This document shows positions 10,481 through 20,366 of a DNA stretch of 64,000 bases, one piece after another. Source of the DNA: Isoetes taiwanensis (Eukaryota; Streptophyta; Lycopodiopsida; Isoetales; Isoetaceae); contig JAJEKV010000003.1 in assembly GCA_021234155.1 (NCBI GenBank), positions 22,783,569 through 22,847,568 on the forward strand, given 5' to 3'. Each line of letters starts with the position of its first letter. Within the stretch, counting starts at the first letter, position 1. Made by a program: the position numbers and the translations under genes. The notes under the pieces are model-generated. The model was not told where the DNA came from and did no database searches. It worked only from the letters and a program-made list of their open reading frames with translations.

Positions 10481-12240
10481 CTGAGTTCTTATACACATTA
10501 GAATTCATTCAATTCTTCTTAACATCTTTATTTAAATATATAATTTGCCGATACTATATAAAGGGAGTCCTAAAAGGGATTAGCCAGGTAATGGCACATA
10601 AAATACAATGCCACTACATCTACTGAGTGCACTACATGATGTCACAATCAGATATGTTTATGGGTCTATAGGGAATGATGTGAATGTAGTATATGATACA
10701 ATTAAGTCCCAATGCTTGGATATATAATCACCACGCTCTAAAGTCTAATCATTACATGTGAAAACTTGTATATTTCTGGCACTATGCCTGCGCACAATGC
10801 ATTCTTATGGACATAAAATGTAGACTCTAAATCACAGCCTTCCTGTCACACTTGTCAATGCTTATGCTACAAACCAAGCGGGTTATGTCAAAGGTGGAGT
10901 CAGTTCTGCATGTTATAACAAGTACGTAAAAAATATAACACAAATGAACAGACCGATCATGGCTTCTAAGCCCGAAATAAAGTGAGATTAGCCTGATTAA
11001 ATGTAAGAGCACAAACTGCTTTACGCTTGAGAAGATCAAGTTACTAGCTAAGGCATAAAGAAATCTCAATGCAGTTTCTAACCACACTTCATGCCACACT
11101 TACCAATGCCTCTACAAGCAAGCATGTTATGTCAAAGGCAGAGTGCATGTTATAACAAGTAGCTTAGAAACTTAATAATGGGAGATGCACCGATCATATA
11201 TGGCTTATTGAATGTAAGAGAACAAACTGCCTTACACTTTCACACAAAGGAATCTCCATCTAGTTGTCTCAGTAACCAGTAACCGATGCTTTTATTTCCA
11301 AAAAACGTATAACTTGTTCCTTGCTCCTAGAAGTCACATTTATCAGATTATTGGCAAACTAGGTGCGCTTAATGGCAAATACATGCTGGCAACTTAGTTA
11401 TGCTTGATAAGAACTTTGCAATTCTGCCCCTAAGCTCAGCTGTCAACGTGTTAATTGCATGAGTCCCAAGCAATATTCTTAAACTATTTTCTGGAGAAAT
11501 GACATGGGGTATATTTCCCATGTAGAGATGTTACACATGGGAGTCCAACTAAGCTGGTGTCTAAAGTCTTGAAGATGCTCTAACTCGTGTGCTTTCCTCC
11601 TAGCTCCATCTGCAAAGGCTGCCTTCTTGGACATGGCATTGGGATTTAAAGACTTATAAATTGCATCATTGCAGTTACAATTCATTCAATTGTGCTTAGC
11701 ATCTTTATTTAAATATATAGTTTGTCGATACTATATAAAGGGAGTCCTAAAAGGAATTAGCTAGGTATGGCACATAAAATACAATGCTACTATATCTACT
11801 GTGTGCACTACCTGATGTCACAATCATATGTTTATGAATCTATAGGAAATGATATGAGTGTAGTATCTGATACAATTAAATCCCAGTGCTTGGACATATA
11901 ATCACAAAACTCTAAAGTGTTTATGATAAGAAAGATAGATTTTGAGAAATCCAGCTAATTGAAAGATTTTCATTTTGATTATATTTTACCCAACTAAAAT
12001 GCCACATTTGTAGTCTTAGATCCATACGTTAATTACTCGTTTGTCCAACAGGTTTGCAAACTTTATTCTATTCTAATTTGCTTTTAGAAATTCTAATGGG
12101 ACAGAATATACCTCAGTAGTAGATTTTATGTAAGTAATGCATCTGCAGTGACGATGCCAACATAATGCTCTTCGTACTTAATATTGTTCTTGCATCCACT
12201 GCACATGAATGCCAAGATTAACATAAGATGAAACACACAA
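10481..12240 (+). repeat. R1 family repeat, long copy
   Basis: 10,725-12,240 matches 22,240-23,800 directly and 8,205-8,900 in inverted orientation. A sub-block around CTTTATTTAAATATATA and ACTATATAAAGGGAGTCC occurs twice within it (10,510-10,740 and 11,680-11,930) and again at 23,140. ACTATATAAAGG resembles a TATA box, but no gene follows it. The end near 12,150-12,240 also matches 21,390 and 23,690. Confidence 0.65.
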
Positions 12241-12392
12241 AATACAACACATATTTATGCGTGGCTTGTTGACAGCATGGGAGGCGGTCAGACATCTTTT
12301 TTGGCCATGCCCCTCTATCCACACCATATTGGAGACTCCATGGTGGTGGGCACCACTGCCTCCACACCCCTCAAAACCCCCATTGGCAGCAT
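12241..12392. other. Spacer before copia LTR
   Basis: Sequence with CACC-rich stretches leading into the probable LTR start TGTAGAATTATATG at 12,393. No gene is seen. Confidence 0.35.
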
Positions 12393-12789
12393 TGTAGAAT
12401 TATATGTGCTATGGTTTTTATAAACCATAGAGAAGCTAATGGTCATTGAATATTATTGTTTGGTAATGGTTCGATGATTTGGAATCTTACCATTAAGCAT
12501 ATTTCTAGATAACCCTAAATTCTAGCTCGGTGAACAGTATCCCGGGCCAGGTGGAAATAAAAGCTTTGATCTAGCTGCCGATTAGATCAATGAGTGGATA
12601 TGATGATGGGGTTGCCAGATTTCGGTGATCCCCTAATATATTTAAGCAGTAGTTTACATTGTACAGACAGGCAGATTGATTGTGAGAATGAATTGAATTC
12701 GTACATTCATTTTTGGCTATAGTTCAATTGTGTGACATTGATGCAATAGGATAAGGTATTGTAGTCAGTTGATAAATTATTATCTTTCA
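12393..12789 (+). repeat. Probable 5' LTR of a truncated Ty1/copia element
   Basis: A segment of about 397 bp beginning TGTAGAATTA and ending ATTATCTTTCA. It stands immediately before a primer-binding site (TTGGTATCAGAGC) and a gag frame. The TG...CA ends and position define it as an LTR. No partner LTR is present because the element is cut off at 13,611, so the exact outer end cannot be confirmed by comparison. Its start contains a small hairpin (CTATGGTTT...AAACCATAG). Confidence 0.6.
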
Positions 12790-12802
12790 TTGGTATCAGA
12801 GC
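12790..12802 (+). promoter_or_regulatory. Primer-binding site (initiator Met-tRNA)
   Basis: TTGGTATCAGAGC directly follows the LTR end. TGGTATCAGAGC is the standard plant copia primer-binding site, complementary to the 3' end of initiator methionine tRNA. Confidence 0.8.
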
Positions 12803-12813
12803 TAGATAGAACA

Positions 12814-13611
12814 ATGTCCACACGTTTTGGAGCTACATTGCTAAGTTCTGTTGAAGTATTTCAGGGGATTTGAGGCTTTCAGATATGGAAAGAAAGAATT
12901 AAAGAAGTCTTACAATTTGAAGGATTATGGCATATAATTGAGTCTAATGGTGGTGTTGATGATGAAGCTAGCAGCTCAGCAATAGGAGAGGCTTCAATTG
13001 CAAAATCTGGAGAGTCTGCTGCAAAATCTAAAGAGGTAAGTGTTAGTAGTGATAGAAAAAGTGATGACTTGAAAATAAGTCAGGCTAAGGCTATAATTAT
13101 GTGCAAGGTTGCACCAAGCATAATGTTTAAACTGAGGGATTTGAGTCCTAGAGATGCTTGGAAGTATTTACTCAAGACATATCAGACGAAAAGCTCATCC
13201 CAGATAGATGTTCTGGAAAAGGAAATTAGAAAGATAAGATTTGATGAGAAAACTGAGCTGACCACAATGTTCCATAAGTTTGATTCCCTTTGTGCAGATT
13301 TAGAGGCAGCAGGGATAACTATGTCTGTAAGTCATCAAATCTTGGCAATTTCCAAAATGTTTGCTAATTTTGGGACCTTGGCTACACTAATAAGGACTGT
13401 AGCTAGGACGAGGGAAGAGGATGAGCAGATTGCAAGGACTGAAATAGAGCAGAAGTCTGGTGTTGAAAATGAAAATGAGGATGAGGAAGATTCTGCAGAA
13501 GTGTTAGTGGTAAAAAAGGGAAAAGCCTATAATGACAGAGGTAGGCAATTGGTCCATGTTTTGGTTGTGGGGAAGTAGGGCATTTGAAATATAACTGCCC
13601 AAGAAGTGGTC
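12814..13611 (+). pseudogene. Ty1/copia gag, 5' part, truncated
   Basis: From the ATG at 12,814 (MSTRFGATLLSSVEVFQGI) the frame meets one in-frame stop at 12,871 and then continues GFQIWKERIKEVLQFEGLW. A long open stretch (13,069-13,578) follows with the copia gag pattern: PRDAWKYLLKTYQ, LEKEIRKIRF, FHKFDSLCADLEAAG. After a frameshift near 13,545 a complete CCHC zinc knuckle appears (CFGCGEVGHLKYNC, about 13,555-13,600). Gag packages the element RNA. Sequence identity with copia ends at 13,611 inside CPRSGQSS, where an unrelated LTR begins. Protease, integrase and RT are absent. Confidence 0.8.
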
Positions 13612-14166
13612 AGTCATCCAGTATGTCTAAGCCTTGCTATTATGAAAGAGAGAGCTAAAAATAAACCTTGACCTTTATTTAGAAGCAAAAAGACAAAAAA
13701 AGGTGTTGTTACTTATAAATAGAAGGACAATTTTGAGACGTGATATCTCCGCGACCACAACTCAGAAGTTGGCGATCCTTACCTTGTTGGAAAGCTCTTG
13801 AAGTCTAGTTTCCAAATTGGCTTGGTTGTCCATAGATTCCTTACGGTTTGAAAGTTATGCCGAGAGAGGTGCATAGGGGTCTAAGTTGACTATACAACTA
13901 GATCTGCTTCTTCCTATGTTGATGATGTGCCTGGCCTTACCTTCTAGTATCTTCTCTTGTTCCTTGCTTGATCATATCATTAGAAGGAGTTCATGCCAGC
14001 GGTTGGTGGCTAGAAAGAGTTTGTTCTTATACAGTCTTACGGAGTAACTTGACTTGGTGATATCTCTTCTAGTTGGTCCGGTTGGGTGGTAAAACGAGTA
14101 CTCTATGTTGTTTTACTTTCTAATAAGTTGATGAGTTTGCAAGAAGAATAGAGCATTCATAACAAT
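13612..14166 (+). repeat. 5' LTR (truncated) of the left non-autonomous element
   Basis: Matches 15,692-16,247 directly, from AGTCATCCAGTATGTC to the terminal AACAAT. The first 88 bp of the full LTR (TGATATGG...) are missing and the LTR is fused to copia gag. Confidence 0.8.
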
Positions 14167-14803
14167 TGGTATCAGAGCCCAGTTCCGGTCTTTACCAGCG
14201 GAGCTGTGGGTGATGGAAGGCGTTGGAAATTTAAGTGGCTAAGCAGCACAAGAGGTCCAAGAGGGGCAAATTACAAATAGGTTACCTCTTGTCTGGTATG
14301 AAATTGATGTTTAGGAATTGTGATTAGAATCTTTAGATATTTCTTATTGCATCCTTATGGCTGAGGTTGGTGCCTCATGGTTGGAAAGAGTTGGTGCTCT
14401 TGACCAAGTGATTGGAATGAGCGTATGCCAGGTCCACGATTGGAATGAGTGGATGCCATGTCCAAGAGATTGGAATGAGTTGGTGCTCATCCATGTGAAT
14501 AGAATGTTTGTTATTCCTGATGTTCGCAGGTCTTCTGGTTAGTGCTGGAGATTGCAAACTGGAATGGAGATTGATCAGAAGTTGGTGCTTTTGGTGGAGG
14601 TTAGTAAACATTTTGTTGAGACAAATTAAGTTGATGTTCAATTTGTGGTTTTTGGAGGCCTTCTCGAGGAACAAAGTTTATTCCTGAGAAGGGAAGGACT
14701 AATAATTGGTATTAATACTTCCTAATGGAAGGGGAAAAGATCTTTCTTGTTCAAGGTGAATGATGATATTTAACTTGAAGAACTGGAAAGGGCTGGGAAT
14801 GCC

Positions 14804-15070
14804 ATGAGGGACGCCTACTTGATGGATCAGTATGGAGATTTTTTTGTCCAAGCGCGGATCCTGCCTTGGAGGATCAGAAAAAGACCATTCCTAGGAGGGC
14901 AAGGTTGGTCCCAAGACGGGAAAGACTATGTTAATAAAGAACCATATTATTTGGTTGGGTTTGCAGGTTCTAATGTCATGATTGAGTTTTACGCAGGACA
15001 TAGAAATTGTCATGCAGGAAATTATTTGGGAGATATTCTTACCTTCTTATTTGGCACATTAGCAACCTAA
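14804..15070 (+). CDS. Short open frame inside the LTR element, unknown product
   Basis: An 88-residue frame (MRDAYLMDQYGDFFVQARIL...) also seen in the right-arm copy (30,011-30,316 on the minus strand), where it extends upstream to MFKLNDDIYLEELERAGN and runs 101 residues with a different C-terminus because of an indel. The shared segment includes RKRPFLGGQGWSQDGKDYV and EPYYLVGFAGSNVMIE. It could be a relic of gag or protease, but I cannot match it to either. The longer right-arm frame suggests the left copy has lost its start. Confidence 0.4.
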   Translation: MRDAYLMDQYGDFFVQARILPWRIRKRPFLGGQGWSQDGKDYVNKEPYYLVGFAGSNVMIEFYAGHRNCHAGNYLGDILTFLFGTLAT

Positions 15071-15218
15071 GTTTTAGGCGGCTATCGGGTAAACGTATAT
15101 TTGAGTTACATTTGCCTTAGGGGAATTCTAAGGAGGAAGTATAAGGTGTTCTTTTCTTTGTATAGTGTATAGTAAATCTTGAGACAACTAATATATCTGT
15201 AGCATAATAGTTGGACTT

Positions 15219-15545
15219 GATTATTTTCTAGTTGTGGATTCAACTAGGGTCGCAACCATGGACTTGGTTGTGGTAAATTATTTTCTAGTTGTGGACTCAA
15301 CTAGGGTTGTAACCATGGACTTGGTTATGTTATTGAATATTTCTGATTGTGGATTCAATCAGGGTTGTAACCATGGACTTGATTATGTTATTGAATATTT
15401 TTTATTGTGGATTCAATCAGGGTTGTAACCATGGACTTGGTTACGAAAATTTTTAGCCTAAAGGGCTGGACTTGGAAATTTTTAGCCTAAAGGACTGGAC
15501 TTGACAACTTTTTATTATGCGGTTGTAGCCATGGACTTGGTTGTG
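15219..15545 (+). repeat. Minisatellite of about 60-bp units in the LTR element
   Basis: Four to five units sharing GTGGATTCAA(C/T)(T/C)AGGG, then TTGTAACCATGGACTTGG. Unit length is about 59-64 bp. After them come two shorter repeats of TTTTTAGCCTAAAG(G/A)(G/A)CTGGACTTG (about 15,450-15,505). The inverted copy at 29,580-29,930 has the same organisation, so the array predates the arm duplication. Confidence 0.8.
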
Positions 15546-15603
15546 TCAAATTTGCCATATAATTTCTTGATCGAGGACGATCAATCCCGAGAAGGGGAGG
15601 AAT

Positions 15604-16247
15604 TGATATGGTTTACGGTTAAGAACTAATAATGGTGCTCGGGGGAGTGGCCTTGCATGGAACAATATTTATTGATATGATCAAGTAAGAAAGTCATCCA
15701 GTATGTCTAAGCCTTGCTATTATGAAAGAGAGAGCTAAAAATAAACCTTGACCTTTATTTAGAAGCAAAAAGACAAAAAAAGGCGTTGTTACTTATAAAT
15801 AGAAGGACAATTTTGAGACGTGACCGCGACCACAACTCAGAAGTCGGCGATCCTTACCTTGTTGGAAAGCTCTTGAAGTCTAGTTTTCAGATTGGGCTTG
15901 GTTTGTCCATAGATTCTTTACGGTTTGAAAGTTATGCCCAGAAAGGTGCATAGGGGTCTAAGTTGACTGCACAACTAAATCTGCTTCTTCCTATGTTGAT
16001 GATATGCCTGGCCTTACCTTCTAGTATCTTCTCTTGTTCCTTGCTTGATCATATCATTAGAAGGAGTTCATGTACATCAGTGGTTGGTGGCTAGAAAGAG
16101 TTTGTTCTTATACAGTCTTACGGAGTAGCTTGACTTGGTGATATCTCTTCTAGTTGGTCCGGTTGGGTGGTAAAACGAGTACTCTATGTTGTTTTACTTT
16201 CTAATAAGTTGATGAGTTTGCAGGAAGAACAGAGCATTCGTAATAAT
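15604..16247 (+). repeat. 3' LTR of the left non-autonomous element
   Basis: 644 bp starting TGATATGGTTTACGG after a purine-rich tract and ending TAATAAT. It is followed by TGAACATT, the same 8 bp that flank the complete right-arm copy. Confidence 0.8.
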
Positions 16248-16620
16248 TGAACATTGCTCTTTGGCTTATCTGGAAATACCGTTGCAGTTTATGAAGGGCT
16301 TGAGATTTCTATTGCAAAACTAAAAAACATGTTTAATCTGGAAGTACCATTGATGGGTTTATCGCACCATAGGCAGAGGGGTAGGAGATATAACAAAATA
16401 CTTAATAGACTAGGTGCTTTGGAAGGATTCTATTCCTTCTTTAGATGCCATTCGTTCAACAAGGATGGGATAGAGGAAAATGATGCCGACAATGTTGCTG
16501 CAAATGTGGCAGTCATTTAATGTTAACTATATCGAGTATCAAGTGGGGGTTCTAGGTGTGGAAAAGGAGTTGCCTCTCTCTATAGTACCTGCCCTTTGGA
16601 GAAGATTCGTGATCCCCATA
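16248..16620 (+). pseudogene. C-terminal end of LINE P, left arm (segment Q)
   Basis: An 88-residue frame (16,254-16,520) containing GLEISIAKLKNMFNLEVPL and ending DADNVAANVAVI with a stop. The first bases, ATTGCTCTTTGGCTTATCTGGAAATACCG, match the continuation of LINE P at 21,359-21,390. This is therefore the 3' end of the same LINE ORF2, separated from its body (19.5-21.4 kb) in this arm. The right-arm equivalent is 28,602-28,865. The sequence after the stop to about 16,620 is the LINE 3' region, shared with 28,500-28,600. Confidence 0.65.
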
Positions 16621-17011
16621 TAGTACCCACATGGTGGGGGAGAAAAGATGATGCTCTCTTGAGTACTGCATTGATAAAACCCTCCACATTTAGCTGTAAT
16701 TCGTTCTATCTTCCTCTACAGGGGACCACGTCTTTTATATTATAATTTAATCTAATCTCTTACCCTCAAAAAGAAGGGAAAAAAAAAATTTAACACAAAC
16801 TATGGTCACAAAATTTTAATACAAACTATCCTTCAGATTGTGAAGATCCTAGAGCATACATTATTACGAAAAAAATCTTTTATAGTTGACTAATTACACA
16901 ACAGTTTACGCTAAGTCTGTAGTCAACCTTTTGGTCATATGTCGGTCTTCGTGGTTAATTATAGGTAGCCAACAATAGTGTATGATTTACCCAAGCAAGA
17001 GAAACACTTAA
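16621..17011. other. Inner arm, non-coding
   Basis: AT-rich sequence shared with 26,530-26,895 in inverted orientation. It contains the uninterrupted counterpart (about 16,622-16,650) of the site that carries the 1.6-kb foldback-containing insertion in the right arm. No gene is seen. Confidence 0.5.
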
Positions 17012-17401
17012 ATGTATGATTTACCCAAGCAAGAAAAACACTTTTTGAACACACTAAAAACACTTATAACAAAGATTTTTTCCACAGGTCAAAATTCCTG
17101 GTCGGAAGCACATTTCGAGGCAAACAGGTGTGCATCATGCACCCGCTTCGGCTTGTATACTGAGAAAGCTTTGCAAACATTTGAAGGTGAAAGATCTTGC
17201 CAAAAGAATCATTTTCATTGTCCAGTACGCAAATATGTTGTTTTAATATATTCTTGCTATTGTTTTGATACCTTTTGCCTTGTAAGAACTAAATGTATTG
17301 CAACTCATTTTGCTATGTGGATGAACCAAAAACAAAAGATGGTGTTCAAAAGATCACAGAAGAGCATGCATCAACAAGCAATGTATCATTTTGATATCTG
17401 A
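17012..17401 (+). CDS. 129-residue open frame of unknown function, left arm
   Basis: Translated MYDLPKQEKHFLNTLK... to ...MHQQAMYHFDI, in an AT-rich region where a 390-bp open frame is somewhat unexpected. The right arm has the same frame (26,140-26,529, minus strand), also 129 residues, differing at a handful of positions. It is Cys-rich (CASC, SCQ, CPV, SCYC) with a hydrophobic stretch YVVLIYSCYCFDTFCLV. I recognise no family. It could be a conserved exon of a duplicated gene or simply a young duplicate of non-coding DNA. Confidence 0.35.
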   Translation: MYDLPKQEKHFLNTLKTLITKIFSTGQNSWSEAHFEANRCASCTRFGLYTEKALQTFEGERSCQKNHFHCPVRKYVVLIYSCYCFDTFCLVRTKCIATHFAMWMNQKQKMVFKRSQKSMHQQAMYHFDI

Positions 17402-18280
17402 AAATCTATCAAGCCTATCTTCCATTCTAGATATATGCCTGTGCAATGTGAAGGGCATATTTTTCATGCCCATTGAGGCCTATCAAAGGTAATGCTTCAC
17501 TAGACTTGCAAGAAAACTACTACTTTCAAGCAAATTTCCAAGATGTCAATACCATGGCTAAACTAGATGGTTTTGTTTCTAAGTTTACATTGCAGCCAAG
17601 GAATAGACATCAGTAGAGAGGTTCCAAATACATTCGTGGCATAGATGTTCGCAAGCAATGCATCAGTTCCACATCCTATCATATGTTAGCTGAATTCGTA
17701 AGTTTGCGCTTGCAAGACACATCATTTTTAAGTGGCAACTTTTATGCACATGTTGCAGCAATTAGGGGCATTGCAGCAATGCCAGAAAAGGCTTCCTTGA
17801 ATAGCCCTTAAGTTCTAGAGAGGCCTATATGTGGAAGGCATCAAAAAGTGATACAGTAACTTCATATTAGGTCTGACTTGTTTTAATTTCAAAACATGAA
17901 TGCTAGAGAAAATAATAAAATAGTGTGGAATGGGAATTCTGAGATGTATTATAGCTATTGTGTGAAATAACTAATCACGTTGATCTCTCTATGCACTTGG
18001 TCTTCACAATTTTTTTTTTTTTTTTTATTATTGAATTATAATATTAAAAGGAGGCTCATTGTTGTTGGCTGAAGGTGGTTACATATCCAAGTAGCCCGTT
18101 CACTCCAATGTTGCCTGATTGGCAAAGGTGTTCCTTTTAGCTGAGATGTAAAGCCTTTAGCGAGTCCACAGGGAACATCCATTTGTTCAACTCCCTGTTG
18201 TTCAGATTATCATGGTACTTGTGGAGCTATAGGGGAATGTTTTTGGTTGTAATATGCATCTCGCTTCTTTTGACAAGGTA
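17402..18280. other. Inner arm, exon-like fragment and poly-T tract
   Basis: 17,620-17,815 stays open in one frame (about RGIDVRKQCISSTSYHMLAE...LSGNFYAHVAAIRGIAAMPE), suggesting a relic exon I cannot name. A run of about 18 T lies at 18,010. The remainder shows no gene. All of it is shared with 25,330-26,140 on the opposite strand. Confidence 0.4.
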
Positions 18281-19498
18281 TCTATGAAGCAACTTAGAAA
18301 ACTTGAACCAAGTTTTATTCTTACTTTCAAAAGGAAGCTGATCAAACTTAGATGTGGTGGCACTGGACCAAAAACTTGGCAACATAATTGCATATGTCAA
18401 ATATGCATGTTATTTTAGGCCTTTGCATGGTCTTTGGATTTATTATTTAGGTCATGCTTCCTCAAGAAAGTATTGCAAGCTTTAGGATTATTTGCTTATC
18501 TATTATGTTTGTAAATATGTAGATGGTATTAGAGTGATTAGCCTGATTCATATCTGTGGATCAAATTAATGCTAAAATACATGCTACATTTGTGATTTTC
18601 TATCTAATGGCAAGTGTTTTCTATTCCAGTATTTTCATGCATAGCAAGATAGTTCAAGAAGAAGTCTCTAGATAAGGATGTATTGGCCAAGTGCTCATGT
18701 TTTGCAATCTCGAAGGGGCCATTTTGATTTTTTTTAGTTTGATATTGCAGGGCAGATTGGCGTATGGGCCTTATATTTCAGTAAGTCATGAGGTCTATCT
18801 TCACAGCCAACTTTCCATTGTGGTTGCTGGCCTTTATGCCAAGAAGGATTACTGTTGGGTCTTTTAAGTTAGAGCTTTTGCAGGAAGTACTTTCTGCAGA
18901 AGAAATTCTAGGTACATGCATTCCACGTTTTTTGTTTTTATTTTATCTTCTACTGGCTCAACCTGTTCAATCTACTGGATACATACATATAGCTACAAGA
19001 CAATATTTCATAATGCAGAGATCTGGCTATGGTGCTTCAGCTCCTTTTATGCATTGCTAGCCTGTTAACTTCGCATGACACTCTTGCAAATGGCCACCAC
19101 TCTGTATAAATGCCATGGATCCCAATCCTGAACTCCAGCAATTTGTATAGATACACTTTCATCCTATTCGTCTAGGCAAATACAAAGTGTAACCACATTG
19201 ATGGCTTGCAGATGTTACACCTTGATCATTCTTTTTTATCCAACATTAGATGCATGATATATTGAGAGAGAAAGGGACTATAAAAATGGATTCTTATGTA
19301 TATGGTCCTTTTTATCTCTATTTTGCATACTAATTCTACTTTAGTTCCATAATTTTGAGAATCTGGGCTATCTGGCAGAAATAGACATGCTCGGTTCCCA
19401 ATACATTATGGAGTTTGTTACTGCCATTAAAACAGTCACATGGACCATCATTTGAAAAAGAAGTAATCTTTTCTGTAGTAGCTCCAAAGGAATATTTG
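18281..19498 (+). repeat. R2 family repeat, copy 2 (left inner arm)
   Basis: Direct copy of 9,062-10,268 and inverted copy of 24,155-25,330. It carries the same exon-like segment (18,750-18,910: AYGPYISVSHEVYLHSQLSI, and LELLQEVLSAEEILG in the next frame). Its last part (19,360-19,498) also matches 21,845-22,010 and 24,165-24,330 in inverted orientation. Confidence 0.7.
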
Positions 19499-19713
19499 TA
19501 GGATACACAAGTTGCCAAAACTCAACCCTCTGCTAACGTCAGATATATAGCACAATTTGTAGATATGCACAGACCCCACAAGCTTTGCATTTGTGCCAGA
19601 GCTATGGCCCATGTAATGATCTGGATTTATTTGTTCACAGGTCCTTAAAAGCATCAATGATCTGGCTTAATAATTTTGCTATAAACGAACTACTAAGATT
19701 TGCTCAACACTAG

Positions 19714-20094
19714 GTGGCCATAATCAAAGCCATAGCAGTCGCTAGTTTGGTTTGCTGGAGTGGTAACTTCGAAAGGGGCTACATGAAATGTGGTCCGGCT
19801 AAGAGCTGTAGAGCAAATATGATAAGAATGATAGTGTATCATCATCACACAACTACGACAGTGTATGAAATGGTTCCTCAAGTCCGACAAGCTAGAGTGA
19901 GATATGTTGGGGCCATTCGAAGGACTAAGCCAAACTCTAAAAGTGAAACCCTTAGGCTTCTAGGAGGAACAATGTTAAGGTCATTGGTTAAAACCTATGG
20001 GCCCTATGGAAAGGTTTGGATTTATAAAAATGGCTTCATACATTTAGAAAAGGGACTCTTTGTATGTACTATCTCTTTGTATGTGGGTCCATAA
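19714..20094 (+). CDS. ORF1-like frame of LINE P
   Basis: A 126-residue frame beginning MAIIKAIAVASLVCWSGNF. The right-arm copy (32,162-32,686, minus strand) is the same for about 110 residues and stays open to 174 residues, continuing into VRQRYMMIGIHALEMYSPDA. It is basic in the middle (RQARVRYVGAIRRTKPNSK), which suits an RNA-binding ORF1 product, but no known domain is visible. The left copy has a stop or frameshift near 20,094 relative to the right. Position just before ORF2 is the main argument. Confidence 0.4.
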   Translation: MAIIKAIAVASLVCWSGNFERGYMKCGPAKSCRANMIRMIVYHHHTTTTVYEMVPQVRQARVRYVGAIRRTKPNSKSETLRLLGGTMLRSLVKTYGPYGKVWIYKNGFIHLEKGLFVCTISLYVGP

Positions 20095-20366
20095 AGGGGA
20101 AAAACTTTTGGGGTGGTATGCTCTGTTACAAGGCAAGGTGAGGCAAAGGTACACGATGATTGGCATTCGTGCTCTAGAAATGTATTCCCCAGATGCTCAT
20201 TCGAAGTGGGGTGTATCCTGACATGGGACCCCTTGCCAGAAGGGATGCTGCAGTCTCTAATCTTTGGAGAAAGATATTCCACTGCAATAAAGCTTCTTTA
20301 CTCCAAGCTTTTAGGTGGATCTGGCTGGCCCAAGTGGAGGCAAAGGACATTGACTCTTTTTGCCAC

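Larger units (their letters stand above)
13612..16247 (+). mobile_element. Small non-autonomous LTR retroelement, left-arm copy (5' truncated)
   Basis: Two direct LTRs (13,612-14,166 and 15,604-16,247) flank 1.4 kb of internal sequence. There is an initiator Met-tRNA primer-binding site (TGGTATCAGAGCCC at 14,167) and a purine-rich tract (GAGAAGGGGAGGAA) just before the 3' LTR. The interior holds only an 88-residue open frame and a 60-bp tandem repeat, with no RT, integrase or protease, so mobility would need helper proteins. The 5' LTR lacks the first 88 bp present in the 3' LTR. The same element lies complete and inverted at 28,879-31,464. Confidence 0.82.
13612..19498 (+). repeat. Left inner arm of the composite inverted repeat
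   Basis: Matches 24,155-31,464 in reverse complement: the LTR element, LINE tail Q, the AT-rich stretch with the 129-residue frame, and R2. Homology ends at 19,498 next to CAAAGGAATATTTG, where the right arm continues into different sequence. The right arm has extra sequence (26,896-28,503), and it lacks about 115 bp near 18,222-18,345. Confidence 0.85.

Noticed and set aside
12785-12805. tRNA-like sequence at GGTATCAGAGC motifs
   Set aside because: These are retroelement primer-binding sites next to LTR ends; no cloverleaf can be drawn.
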